Below are positions 37,950-50,658 of a DNA stretch of 64,000 bases, one piece after another; position 1 is the stretch's first letter; every line of letters begins with the position of its first letter. The position numbers and the translations under genes were made by a program. This stretch comes from Druceiella hillmani (Eukaryota > Arthropoda > Insecta > Lepidoptera > Hepialidae). The stretch spans positions 10,503,501-10,567,500 of the forward strand of contig JAYKKI010000023.1 in NCBI GenBank assembly GCA_039881145.1. Direction: 5' to 3'. The notes beneath the pieces are model-generated. The model was not told the origin of the DNA, made no database searches, and saw nothing but the letters and a program-made list of their open reading frames with translations.

Positions 37950-40900
37950 ACAAATAATCGTAAATTGGTTGAAATTCAAAACAAAAAATAAAATTATTTC
38001 CTTTGCTCGACGGATTAGTCGACAAAAATAGTTAACCAAACTTTTTAAGATCAACGGCACTTTTGAAAATTCATAACAAATGAAAGTGAAATTGAACTGG
38101 ACTGATGCATATGAACCTCTTACCTGTATAAAAATAAGTAGTTTTCGTTTAACATACGTGTATTTGAATACAAATCCTAACCTACATATATCAATATCCA
38201 CATGTACAAATATCTCGTTAAACAAATAACGAACCTTACGGTGACGGAAAAAACAGAGTTCAACAAGCTGCGATGTGGAAAACGAAAGCTAAAACGAATT
38301 ATAGCTATTATCTTTGCAAAAACTACGACCTGTTCGCAAATACTGAACTGCCGTATGATAAATATGTATGTCGGTGGTATGTAAATATAACGAGTTAGTA
38401 GATTTGTAGCTAGTTAGTAAATAGAACATCATCAATCATCATCTCCGCATACGTTAAAAATTTACGACCGACACTTGGTCTAGACATTGTTTTACTGCAT
38501 TAAAATACGCGAATAATGATGTCATAAATCGGTGAGGTACGTTATACAAATAACAGTAACGTTTAAAAAAAATGGTCCCCGTCAAGCGAAAGTGAAAAAA
38601 GCATGAAAGTTATAAAGTGTAAACGACAAAATCTTATTAGCAACGTGTCTTTCGCTATACCTCGTAACTATTTTAACGATATGAATAGGTTAAATGTAGT
38701 TAAAAGAGCTGCTGGCAACGCTAATATGTAAATAAGACGCGAGGATTGGGACAAGACATTACTGAAAGTATAGTAACGGAATAGGTTGTAAAGAAGACAA
38801 ATGTAATATGTATACAGACAATATCTATCGTTAAGACTTGTCAACAAAGGAACCGTATAAATCATTAATATTTTTAGGATAAAATACTTAAGAAAAATAA
38901 ACTTACAAACAGAAAAACGTCAAAATAGACTACTTAATTAAAGCATCACAAATAAGAGGCCAATTTCTTTGGTCAGAAATGAATGAGATTGTATTTATCA
39001 GCAGCTCTATATTCAAGAACTGGCTTAGAAATGGAGACATAATTGTAGGCATATATATTTTCACTTCGTCATCTATTACCCGTAACCCATATAATTTGAT
39101 CGAGTCTAACCTCAATATTTTAAATGTAATTTATATAAACTATTTTCAAATAGAGATGTAAAGATTAAAGGCCTACATCCAGTCATAATTTATTTATATT
39201 AAATGCGTGTACTTAAGTGGACGGGCGTTACAGGTATTTTTATAGGACAATAAGTGTTTAAACAATGTTCTCTATTAAATATTTTAATCTGATCGCGACA
39301 AAGTCATTCACTAGTTTATTATATTATTATTGTTTGCTTTCTAGGTGAAACTTCTCCAGTACGATATAGAATGAAAATCAGTTAAGGTGCATCGTATATT
39401 TTTTATGTGATGCAAACAATGCAGCGGAAGGGTTCTCTAGTAACGTTTAACATTTAAAATGTATGTAGAACGTTTCACGATTTTGCAAAATGCTATCGTG
39501 CAATTCCTATGCTATATCTCTGTTGTATATTCTCTATATTGTTCCAATTTTTATTTGCGTACTACAAAGTAGTAGATACAATGTTAGCTTCAGCTACCTG
39601 CGACTTACATTAATAAACATACACATTTCTTTAACGCGATATAACTTATTTATTACTATTTGAAGTAAATGTCAAAGTTAAAATTAAAGACTATATACAG
39701 ACATATTTACATTATAATTAAATGTAATTTATAACTTACTCAAAAATTAATTTATAAACTGATATTACATAATATGGTAAATATGTGTGTGTATATATTA
39801 GATACGTTTAATATATAATTAAAGTTATTTTATTACATTAAGCTCTCAATTTAAATAAATGATACTTACAATGAGCATTGTTATTACAACGAGTTTATGC
39901 ATAAACAAATAGCCAAATATTTAAAACAAGGAATTTTTATTTTATACGGCAAGAGTTTCCATGGAAGTTTCGTTTTCTTACTCATTCTTTGAAAATAAAT
40001 TTTGTTATATGTAGGTACTTTTGTTACGGATTATGCAAACTTGTGTCGCTAGATTCAGATATTAATTTGGGTTACAATTATGACTAAATTAGCAATAACT
40101 CAATGTTTGCCGAACTTATATTTAAATATTATTTCATAATGTCAGCCAAACAAATGTGCCAACTCAAGTAATGTTCGTAAGATACCCTCTAGATATAAAG
40201 TATAATATTAAATGTACACCAATGTCCACTTTTTTACAATAATAACTTAGTTTCATAACATTTTCAAAAATATCTAAAAAGGTGTATTTGTATTGCGCAA
40301 ATAGGTATTAACTAACAATAGGACAATAAGTAAAAAATAAGTTAGAACTGTTTAAATACATCTACAATACGCTTTATTAAGCCCACTTTAGAAAAAAAAA
40401 CAAATTGCACATATAGATAAATGTAGTAAATTCATGGTTTGAAATTCTTATTAACGAATTCGTCTCGCATCTGACAGATTTTTTTTAAACGAACATAGAG
40501 TACATTTATCTGTGACGTAGCTATTGAGTTACGAATAACATAGGACCCAAAGTGCAAAATATATTATTAATATAATGATCGTAATCGATTAGGTGTTACA
40601 TCAAAACAACTTCAAAACAATACCTTCTCAACTGTCAGTGAGAATCTAAATGCTTGATTTACAACACGAAGTAAAAAACTAAAACGAAAAACTTAGTTAT
40701 CACTAGTTTTGATACAGCCGATAACTGAAATAATTCACGCGCTCAGATCGACGAACGTGATCGATAAAAATGTGACATCAATAAAACTTGAGCAGACTAC
40801 TTCCACGACTTTATCATTCATTTATCGATAATCGCCAGGCATAGAAAGGAATATTAAGCGGTCGTAGCCGTTCGTGTTCGAGCATCGTTAACCTTTTTTT

Positions 40901-43880
40901 ATCGTCCCAAATGTTCGAGTAGGTATACGTTTTGTTAACATATCGCAAATTCTTTCCAGCCTTCAACGTGTAGCCAATGCGTAATCAAACTGCCTATATC
41001 GAAAGATAAGTACGTGGGTAGGTAATAAGATTTATTACGAGTATTTTATGACTACTCCATCGAAGTTATAAAACAAATCACGAAATATAAGGTATTTTAG
41101 ACACGAAGGTTATTAACTACTAAATATAATAACGTACCTTGCATTCAACAAATTTTACATACAAACAATCATTTATTTAGATAATTATATTTAATTTTTT
41201 GTTAATATTCAAGAATACCTAAATTAAAAAAAATTTGATATTTTTAACATGAGCCTAAAATGGACATCTATTTAATTGTTTAAAATAACGTATACAATAG
41301 TGATATTGTGAAATAGATATTGTTTTGTAGAATACATTTAATAAAAAATATATAAATTTTCAATTATGCTAACCCGATGAATGACTAACAGTTTATGGTT
41401 GTTTTCGAATCATTTATTCAGTAGCAGTTTGAAGATTAATGGGGTTAAGAGAAAGGTGCATACATATATTGTCGTCAAGTTTTTTTCACGTCTTGTCAAA
41501 TGGAACACACGTCGTTTAAATAAAGAAACGTCTCGCCTAGACCCGTTGCCAATGTTCTGGTTAATATTCGTAGTAAATCGTTGTTTTCAATTTAATTTGA
41601 AAGGTTTCCTAATTCTGGCAATAAAGTACCGCTGAATAAAGAATTTGATTCATCCTAATTTCATAAATATGGCACTGTCCTGCAGCTGTGTGTCATTTCA
41701 GCAAAAGTCGCAATAGGAGTAGTAGAGATACGTGGAAGCACTGTACATTTCTTAATATAGCTATGGAAACGAAAAATATTTTTCTTCATTGTTTCAATAA
41801 GAGAAAATATTGAAAAACATAAAACACAAACTTGATTATTTTATTGCTTCTATTGCAAATATTATTAACGCAGAAAAATGTCAGAAGACGATCCAAAATT
41901 AGTATCTAAACGTTTATATCTTGAGTAAATTTTTTTAAGTTGCAACAGAATCTAAAGCTCAAAAGTTTAAAGAGAAAAATAATCGAATTTGGAAGCACGT
42001 CTATCGCGAGTTTACTCATTCATGGATACTCTACCATTGAATTAAAATACATTTTCAAGTTATTTCGCTATCAATGCTAGTTTCAGAACCAGGCGGATTT
42101 AGTTTAGAATATGTTTCTTGCAATAGTTATTTTTCATTCACTTTTTAAAGGTATTGAGTTTCCTTCCTAATATGTATATAAACTAAACAAAGAAGTAAAT
42201 GCCACTGGAAAAATGTAATTAACTTACGGCCTCGCCATAATGATTAAATATTCATTAATGGCCGTAGCCTTCAGTGTGAAATAAAAATTCACTGAAAGTC
42301 AATGATCAACTTTAACTTACTTTCATTATTTATAAAATAAATTATATATCAAATTTTTTGTTTTATGCAGTCCACATTTTTATGCAATGTTCCCAAAGTA
42401 ACGTTTTCATATTAGGATTGAAATAAATTACCGCTATAAAATTAATAGCAACTACCTTCGATGCTGAAGTTTACTATATTTTTTTTCGTTTAAAATAAAT
42501 TTCGTTATTTCACCGTTTAAATATTTACAAGCAATATACGGCATTCTTGCAGTGATGGTTAATGTGAATCACGATACTGCAATAATAGTAACATCGCTAC
42601 TCCAGTTACTAATCAAGAAATTCTTAGCTAAATATGCCTTAAATGTATCCGACAGATGACACTTGATGGATTGGGATTGATTGTCAAAAAACCCAATTTA
42701 GTGATATCGTTAATTTTTTTAAATGATGCATTGACAACGATATAATTTCTAATTTTTAGTTCAGAATCTATTAATAGTTTTAGATAGTGGTAACAGCATT
42801 ATAATACTACCAAAACGTTACAATGAAAATTTGTATTTATTAGTTTCGAAATAACATAATAACTGATAAGCTTGCTAATAAGTTTCCAAAGAAGTGACCA
42901 TCAAAAAAATTAACAAATTATCCAACAGAATAAATTCCGATATTTAATATTACTTTTTCAGTTTCCGTAACGAAGTAAGGAAACCTTATAATTTCGTAAT
43001 TTCGTTTTATATTACCGAAATTTTAGAATTATTTGGCCACAATGTTCTATTAGGATACTAAATGTCCTATAAGGAAAAGGAACTTTCAAACATTACAAAA
43101 TTATCATATTTTGCAACTTCTACCCAAAAGATAAAATCAGAAGAATCAAACGACACCAGACACGACGATATTATCGACGCGATCCAACTTTCGACAGTTT
43201 TAAATTGAACAAATCGGCACGGACGGACACACAGTATCAATTAAAATTCCATTCAAGTTATATTAGCAAGGGTGAATAACCTCGCGTAGACATGCGGTTT
43301 TTATTTCGTTCTAAAACAACATAACAATTTCCATGTCGATAAAGCGCGTCTTAATTCCCAGTTGTTTACCATTTTATTTCTGGATATATCAATTGTGAAA
43401 GAATAATTTGCGCAGGGACGCTAGTATGAAAAAAATGGCTTTGTTGACATTGGTACGGCGTTAGCTCAAGTAGAGATCTTAGAATTGCTCTAGTACTTCG
43501 CATTTAGCACAATTTTCCTTAATTACGAAATATAAGGAGCTGTGAAACAAAGTCGATTTCAGCTTGGATTTGCCACCGAGGCACGCGACATTGTCATTAA
43601 GTACGTCTATTGTTCTATGCATTGCGGTAATATACCAATAATAGCATCGTAAGTGGATTTTATATCGCAACAACCGACACCTTTAACGCCTTTTTAAATA
43701 CGCTAGCACACAATATGGTTCAGAAACTTTACAAAAACAACAATGATACGTTACAACGAGTTCAGCTGTTTATATTTAACAAGAATTCCGTTTTAATTTA
43801 CGAGGATATTTTAATAGACAAACAAGGTTCTAATGTACACATTGTATAGCTGTTTGCGCGATACAAAACAAACTTAAAAC
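37950..43880. other. AT-rich non-coding stretch
   Basis: Six kilobases with no repeat array, no motif-bearing frame and no CpG islet that I could support. Confidence 0.4.
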
Positions 43881-43899
43881 CAGTAAATTCAACTATCGC

Positions 43900-44040
43900 T
43901 AACAGGTCGCCACAGCCGCTAACAAAGGAGGAACGTCGCGACGGGTACTTGGCTACCGTCTTCCTGTTTTCTGCTCGAAAGCAAACGTCGTTTTCAGATT
44001 GCAGGGAGCTTCGCCCGCTGTATATTATTACGTAAGGCGA
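43900..44040. other. GC-richer block of unknown role
   Basis: It is locally GC-richer and holds part of an 89-codon minus-strand frame (NDVCFRAENRKTVAKYPS region) lying 2.5 kb inside the inferred tay intron. No AUTS2-family match and no clear acceptor/donor pair were seen, so it is left unassigned. Confidence 0.15.
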
Positions 44041-44123
44041 AATTCTGAGCCATTGTTTTGCATTCAAAATTGAGATTACCTTTTTTAACGTTTGAATAGT
44101 TAAGCGCTATGTGACGCTACTTA

Positions 44124-44163
44124 CTGTTGCAAGCGATACGTGTTTTTATATCACTTGCAACAG
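44124..44163. repeat. Hairpin, 15 bp stem with one mismatch
   Basis: CTGTTGCAAGCGATA pairs with TATCACTTGCAACAG around a 10-base loop. It is too short to be a microRNA precursor. Confidence 0.8.
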
Positions 44164-46560
44164 CAAAACGAACATCAAAATAACATATTAAATTATACTT
44201 CTTTTTCTTAGGATAAAACTGTATAAAAATAGATTATGTGTGATGTAAATTTTATTTTTATAAATTTTTGTCGCAATGTAAAATATATTTCCAGGGACGA
44301 AATAGCAGGTTATTGGCAGATAAATAAATTAATAAATAAAAAAATTGATAAACACATTAATAAAAGTTAAAATGCGTAAATGTATAAAATTACAAATTTA
44401 GTTCCGTTAATTTGAATCTAAACTTAAAGTTGTTAAACCGCTATAGAATCGAATCACTTGAACCCATAGGTCAGGCGTACATAAATAGTTTAGCCAATAC
44501 TATTGTTCTACTTCACAGAATTTCAACGCAAGTTAACTTAATTTATCATAGGTCTCAGACTGTATAGCTAACAAGCTCGGAGAATGAAAGCTCGACGTAA
44601 TAGCAATTGTGAGTAGTAATCATAAATTACTCTAGTCGGAAACGTTCTTAGGCATGCAATTTTACTGCACTGATATCGAGTGTTATTGTGCTGCATTTGA
44701 AATAATGTAGTTGTAATAGATAAGGAGTTACAGTTGTTACTCCTAAATTGTAATTGTTATAAGCAATAAGACTCTGAACCGTGTGACACTAAACGACACA
44801 TAAAGTGTAAGGAGTTTATTTGATTATATTGCTAACAATTGGCTAAGAGTTAATAACAACTAATTACGTATTATTATTGACATAAAACAATTGAAATAGA
44901 TTAAACCTATATTAATAAAGAAGAATGTATACGACGTAGAATCCGTTAGATTTAAGCATACAATCTAAACACCTACATACATTTATTTAAGCTTACATGA
45001 AAAAATATAATTTTATATCTTTACAAAGATATCATGCTGTATAAAAAGCGATATAAAATATGTATACAGGTAAAATATTGCATAGTTTAGCTCGCTTGTT
45101 TATACAGCTGTTTTGAGAAATTGACACAGCTTCAGAAACGTGAATATAAATTGTCCATAAAATAAGTACTACTACGTAATGTAATCCAAATACCTTCATT
45201 TCAATTTTATAATTATTAGCGTTACATCGTAAATGAATATTTTATTTACTTTACAATGTTGGATCAGAATTATTCATGGGCATAGAAATAAATAGTTAAC
45301 TAACGTAGTATAATTTGATATGAGTATAAACAGACTTAGACATGAATAATAACTTCATACTATTCCAATAATAGTTTTATATAATCTTATATATAGGTAA
45401 TTAGTTTAAAACGCATTTAAACTTAACTCGAGACAACCAGTTCGCGAGAGAGTAAGCCCAGAATATAATTTAACAAAGATTATTCCCGCGATTACACACA
45501 GCGAATACGCATAAGTACGTGTGTGTTACAGAACGAATACAGAATCCACCAAATTTACACTATGCGGGAGACCGCAGCGCCCAACAAATGTTGACAGTCA
45601 GCGATATAGACACACTCCGTATATACATAAAGTGGATGGTAAGTACCTAACAAGAAACTCTGCTCGCGAAGGTATATTATATTGCATGGGTTCGGCGAGA
45701 TATTTACACAAGCAGGTATACTTTAATATATAGAGTACATCTTCAATAGTGTAGAGGGATTATCATGTCAATAAAAATTAAACGGTACGCGTGTAATTAC
45801 ATTGTGCGTGTAAAACATGGAGTAATATGAGCGATTTCGACTATTGACGTTTATCAATATGCAATGATTATAGATATGACTTGTTCGAAGTCGAGGTTTA
45901 TCACAAGTGGATGAGATATACACACGAATATAAGAAGCATTATGTACATACACACAAACATACAGTTATGTTATTCCCATCGGTGTAAGCTCGAAGCAAT
46001 AATAATGCATGCATTGCACGTAGAGCGGGCAAAGCTGGCTTTGTTGCATTAGATCAATAGTTTTTGGATGAAGTGAGTACTATTATAGATATGTTTTAGA
46101 GTAAAAAAATATAATCACAAACTAAGCTGTCGATTAGATTAGTTGGTTATAAACAAACTAAATAAACGTCAAGATAACTACAAATATTTTATTGGCGATG
46201 ATGAATGAGGCACTGATTAGTACCTGGTGTATATCGAACGATAAAAAGCTTATGTCCATCTAATGCAATACTCGGTGCCACACATCATCATTATTGACCA
46301 TGGCATCGATAATTATCTAGGGAAACGGATAAACCTTATAGGATTTTCTTCTACAACTAGTCGGAGAGTCTGGGGAGACATGCCTGGAGTTGCCTCTAGT
46401 TAACTCGGGTTAGACACACATCTAGCAACGTAACCACATCCCGGCACACGGGAGTTGAGTTTTAAAATAAGATATTGACAACAATGTTGTTAAATATTGA
46501 ACAATAATGTTGGGGCAAGGACCGAGCGTTCGGGGCAGTGTCCCCGTGCTCTGACCTGCG

Positions 46561-46573
46561 GACTCACCTCGAG
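46561..46573 (-). other. Splice donor of tay exon 1
   Basis: On the minus strand the sequence reads CTCGAG|GTGAGTC, with the last exon base at 46568 and the intron GT at 46567-46566. It matches the eukaryotic donor consensus and cuts the reading frame between codons (phase 0), directly after the conserved DIIDGFA region. Confidence 0.8.
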
Positions 46574-46807
46574 ATCCTCATAGGTACGAAAGGCCATTAT
46601 GGCGAAGCCGTCGATGATATCCTCCTCTCCGAGGGGCTCGCGAGATTTTTTTCTTCTCGTAGGAGGTCGGGGTGGTTTTTCGCGAGCCGGCGATTCGTCT
46701 TCGCCACTGTCCCCATCCTTCACTTTACTTTCTCTCTGTGCTTGCATGCGCTGGGCCCTCTCCCGTCTCCTATTCCTTTGATTGCGCTGCTTCACTTCGT
46801 TTTCCAT
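46568..46807 (-). CDS. tay: First coding exon of AUTS2-family protein (tay bridge homologue), 5' part of gene only
   Basis: The exon encodes 80 residues. Residues 1-35 are basic and charged (RNRRRERAQR), which suggests a nuclear protein. Residues 36-42 are an acidic/serine patch (GEDES). Residues 45-55 are a proline/basic stretch (KPPRPPTRRKK), followed by EEDIIDGFAIMAF and RTYEDLE at the end. Vertebrate AUTS2 and fibrosin-like proteins have the same order: an RPPRRKRR-type basic block, EEDIIDGFAMTSF, then a FEALE-like ending. From memory, human AUTS2 exon 1 also ends right after that motif. The ATG has A at -3 and G at +4, and a TGA lies in frame two codons upstream, which fixes the start. 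The exon ends CTCGAG|GTGAGTC, a consensus donor in phase 0; the open frame running on to 46490 is intron read-through. AUTS2 acts in the nucleus with variant Polycomb PRC1 complexes in vertebrates; Drosophila tay affects the central brain and locomotion. Later exons are not identifiable here. The family call is firm, the symbol by homology. Confidence 0.87.
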
Positions 46808-47350
46808 CGTTCACACATTATTTGAATCACCCATCCACTTATACGTCACTACACTAAAGTCCGAAATAAACCTTTATTATAACACATTATTCCTATATTT
46901 CTTTTAAGCCGAAATAAATGGCAAAATATTAAACTTGCACTTAGAGAAAGACACTAGTTGTTTCCAATGGCGGATTGTACACGGTTGCCGCATTGCAAGT
47001 AAAATGGCCGCGTAGCACTTCACGGGCTGTTTTCTTGCCCTTTCACGTATTCAAACAAAACATATCACTAAAACTACGACACATTATGACTAAAATTTAA
47101 TTCACTTCATCGAGATATGACAATAACATCGTTTTTAACATTATTCTCCGCGTTCGGATCCAGTCAATAGTCAATACAATGAAAGATGTCGCTCGTCGAC
47201 CCCAACGCTACGGTGCGGTCGCGATGGCGAACTAAACCAGTGATACCAACTTGAACGTTTCGTGCTATCGGGCGTCGCCGACGTTATGACATGGCTGCCG
47301 CTCTCCTCTCTTCATATATCCGTCTCTGTTTAGCGCTGAGTGTCAAACTT
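46808..47350 (-). promoter_or_regulatory. Probable 5' UTR and promoter region of the tay gene
   Basis: This is the stretch immediately upstream of the tay ATG on the minus strand. It is richer in G+C and CpG than its surroundings, especially 47140-47350. No convincing TATA box lies at a defined distance, so a dispersed or CpG-type promoter is more likely. Four ATGGC words (46967, 47004, 47224 and 47291) lie on the plus strand, which makes GCCAT, the core of YY1/Pho sites, on the transcribed strand. The copy at 47001-47011 (AAAATGGCCGC) fits the longer YY1 consensus well. The start site cannot be set from sequence alone, and an intron in the 5' UTR is possible. Confidence 0.5.
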
Positions 47351-48444
47351 ATTTATTTTGAAAGGCGCGTTGAACGTATTTTTATTTTACGTGTAAGATA
47401 TATAATACGTTAGAAATATTATACGACTAATGAATATAAAAGGTTATTTTAAAATTCCCGTGAATATTCTAAGTGCACTCGTTATTAGACAAGTCGATTC
47501 TTAAGATTGGCACCACTTACATTTGTGTTTATGATTGAATGTGTATTCGTTAATATGCCGTGATTTCTCATTGTTGACATTTGACTTATGTTGTCAGATA
47601 GCTTGAAGGCGCGTAATATGAAACTAAACGAATTTACATGTGCAATTCATACTACCGCGACGAATGAAAGTAACGTTAGTATTAGGTCTGACAGTTCAAA
47701 TTTATAATTATCTTTTGTTAGTATCATATTCATGAAATTAAAATATATGCAAATTGTATATACTTTATATATATTTCAACACTACAATTTTTTTGACATG
47801 CGAAATCTGACAACAAGATATAATATATAATTTCACATATCTAATTATATTTATACATATATATTTCATATACCAACATTATTACCGTTACATTAATATC
47901 AGACTTATCGCTGAATATATACACAATGCCATTTAAATAATATCTTATCATGAATTTCAAAACCCAGAATATGATAAGCTGAAATTATATCTATTTTATT
48001 AACTTTATGTGATTAGGTTTTTTTAATTTGTGATTTCTTTCATTTTACAAGTTATTCGCAATTCTTAGACTTAGTAGTTTTAACCTGGGTTGGAATATTT
48101 AAAATTATATTATTGTATTTGCCTACATGTTTTTTATTTGTATGCATACGTACATTTTATTTTCAACTTGTAACATACAGAGTTGTTAGGTTGTGTATTG
48201 TATTTTTAGCTTTGTTACGAATAACATAAATAAACGATGTAGATAATAAAATGCAAAACGCACGTTCTTTGGAGTACTATTTCTAACAGTTTTTTGTAAC
48301 AGTTTAACGGGGTTTGTATTATATAAAATCGAATTTTGCACTCTGTGTTATACTCCAAAAATATTAAAGATATAAATAACCTTGAATGTTTTTGGGAAAT
48401 TTTATCTGGTACCAAAGAGAAACCAAAACAATTTTATTAGAATT

Positions 48445-48810
48445 TTCTTTTGTTTGTCTGTTTAATAGGGCATCATGGAAAAACTTTTGGACGGATTTGA
48501 GTAGAACTTTCACAAGGATAATTGTTAAGATTCAGATTAAGGTTTTAGCTACATTTTGTCTCTAGAAAATATTCTCTAAGAAGTTTGAAATTCAATTATT
48601 TCCACTCATGCAGCAAGAATCGATTGCACAGTCGTAGGACATAACGAATATAAATTATCAAAATTATTAGAGCAATTGAAATTAAAGTGTGCACTAAACT
48701 ATGAGTTACTTTCATCCCTGATAAGGATATTTTTGACACGTAAACATTACTACTGAAGAAAAACTCTTTCGCATTATTAAACGATTTACGCAAGCGAAGT
48801 AACTGACAAA
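48445..48810 (+). mobile_element. Dispersed repeat, family C, older copy
   Basis: It has a TTTGTTTGTCTGTTTAATAG start, the GGACGGATTTGAGTAGAACT block, and an inner block GACACGTAAACATTACTACT that aligns with the 56.7-57.2 kb copy. The first 130 bases also align with the monomer of the 17.4-20.1 kb satellite. Confidence 0.55.
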
Positions 48811-49385
48811 GCCACTATCATTAATTATTTAATGTAAATATGATAATTAAATGTTAAGACCAGGATAAAGACACGCCGCTCAGATTGTATAAGATTATTC
48901 ATATTTATTTTATAAAGAGGAAAGTATTGTCTGTCGTATAGTTAAAGTTTCCAGATGAACATAAGATATTTACATAGACGTACGACCGTCTCGTCAGCGC
49001 ACGACAGGTTCACTGGAGAAGACGTCATCGATAATAATTTATGTGGGTAGCACGAGGGCAGCTTAGAGGGTAGGTGAAGTTAGCGAGGATCGGAAAAGAT
49101 AATTGTCTGTTTCGCTCTCGATCGTTCTATTTTTACATGCGTGAATAAGAGAAAAAACTGACACAAGAATTATTTGAATTTCGAATTAATTGTATTTTGC
49201 ATAGAGACGTGGAAAGGTATCACTTTTGTTGGCCACCGTGCAAGCGACTTTACATATGATATGACTCTTTGGGCATATAATATGTAATATGTTTAAAACA
49301 TGTGGGTAATGAACAAAACAATTTACTTGCAGGGAATCGAGTGTATTGGATGCCTTTTTGAGTTAAAGTTTTAAAAAAGTTTTAA

Positions 49386-49776
49386 AAATCAATTTTAGAA
49401 GCCGAAATGTTAATTTTAAGATTTCCATCGGCGAACAAAAACTCATTTTAAATTCGTTTTGTCCATCCGTCTACCTATTATGATCACAGTTTCTACAGTC
49501 TTAGACGTATGTATATGAAATTCGTATATAGCAAAGGATTACAAAATAGATTTTCGATTTAAGTTGTCATTTTACATTTTTAAGCTCCGTTTCCGAAATA
49601 TAAGCTTTGTAGTGAGATGCTAGCCTTTTCTCTATAATTTTTAATTTGTAAATTCTAAAACTGTGAACCAATTGTAAATATGGATAATTCATTTAATTTT
49701 TGAAAATTAGAATCAAGATTTATTCGAATCACATTCAATCTTAATTGAAAATTATAATTAATATTCGAAATTAAGT
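49386..49776. mobile_element. Left arm of large inverted repeat
   Basis: About 390 bp that recurs in reverse complement at 51877-52365. It starts at AAATCAATTTTAGAA, and shared blocks include TTTCCATCGGCGAACA, CAGTCTTAGACGTATG and AGCTTTGTAGTG. Identity is estimated by eye at about 85%. With the other arm it encloses 2.1 kb of AT-rich DNA with no transposase. Confidence 0.7.
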
Positions 49777-50615
49777 CCCAACTCAATGTGAACACATCGT
49801 CTCAATGCCACTATATTCATAATCACAATCACACTTTTATCGATAGTAGTTTATTTATGTTGTCTAAGTTGTCTGCGGACAGTATCTAAGAACGACTAAT
49901 AATAGTGAGCATAAGTAAAAATGGTGCAGATTTGAATATAATAGGGATAAAAATTATTTTCACTGTTCCATATTTTTCTCAAACTATCTTCCTTTAATTC
50001 CTCGTAACTATAGCTTCTATCCAAACGCGACAGGAATAATTTCTTGGCAATAATGGAGAAACTAGTTACTCAACACATGACTGAATCCACGTGTACAGAT
50101 GAGACGTGGTATATGTGGTGACTAACCACCGGTTCCCATAATTTATTTATAAATATTTATTGTTTGCTAGGGACAACATTTTTGTCGTCAGTAACGATTT
50201 TGCATCGCAATAGACTAATCAATTGGTGGATATTTCTATATTCGTTTATTATTTATGGCATGGGTGTTACAACAGAAAAATAAACAAGTATATGTTCTAG
50301 AGCTGATACCATTTTCCGCCAGTAGGGACAATGTATGGAGAAGACAATTTATTACCTCCCAATAATGTGTAGACATTTGTCAACGCTATTTACAGAATAT
50401 ACGTTATCTCTCGATTTTGTTATATTGACGTTTATCTACGATTGTAAATTGCATTATTTTTGTGTAGATTACTATAATATCCCGTTAAAGTGAAAGTTGT
50501 ATGGGAATTTTAAATAATTAATTTATCCAAATTGAAGTATTTCATGTATGAGACTATAGAACAAGAATAAATTAAGTACTCTAACAATAATCTGAATTCG
50601 TAGAACGTAACTGGG

Positions 50616-50658
50616 CTTTTTCTTATGTAAAATATAATATATTTTACATAAGAAAAAG
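50616..50658. repeat. Perfect 20 bp inverted repeat with 3-base loop
   Basis: CTTTTTCTTATGTAAAATAT and its exact reverse complement flank AAT. It lies inside the 2.1 kb spacer of the large inverted repeat at 49.4-52.4 kb. Confidence 0.9.

Larger units (their letters stand above)
1..46567 (-). other. Inferred large first intron of tay (to the window edge)
   Basis: The tay exon ends at 46568 with a donor pointing toward lower coordinates, and I found no downstream exon on the minus strand. The first intron of AUTS2-family genes is very long in animals, so a 46 kb or larger intron is plausible. The minus-strand open frames here are short, AT-rich and without family motifs. An unrecognised short exon, or a nested gene on the plus strand (see 3657-3788), cannot be excluded. 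Confidence 0.5.

Noticed and set aside
44124..44163. MicroRNA precursor reading of the hairpin
   Set aside because: The stem is only 15 bp with a 10-base loop, too short for Drosha/Dicer processing, and no known insect miRNA seed was recognised.
45532..45637. Possible plus-strand internal exon between TTACAG and GTAAGT
   Set aside because: The acceptor lacks a pyrimidine tract and the peptide has no motif, so the donor alone is weak evidence.
46538..46825. Plus-strand frame of 95 codons (and two shorter ones) opposite the tay exon
   Set aside because: It is the antisense shadow of the GC-rich minus-strand exon; its peptide has no motif and it lacks splice or start context.
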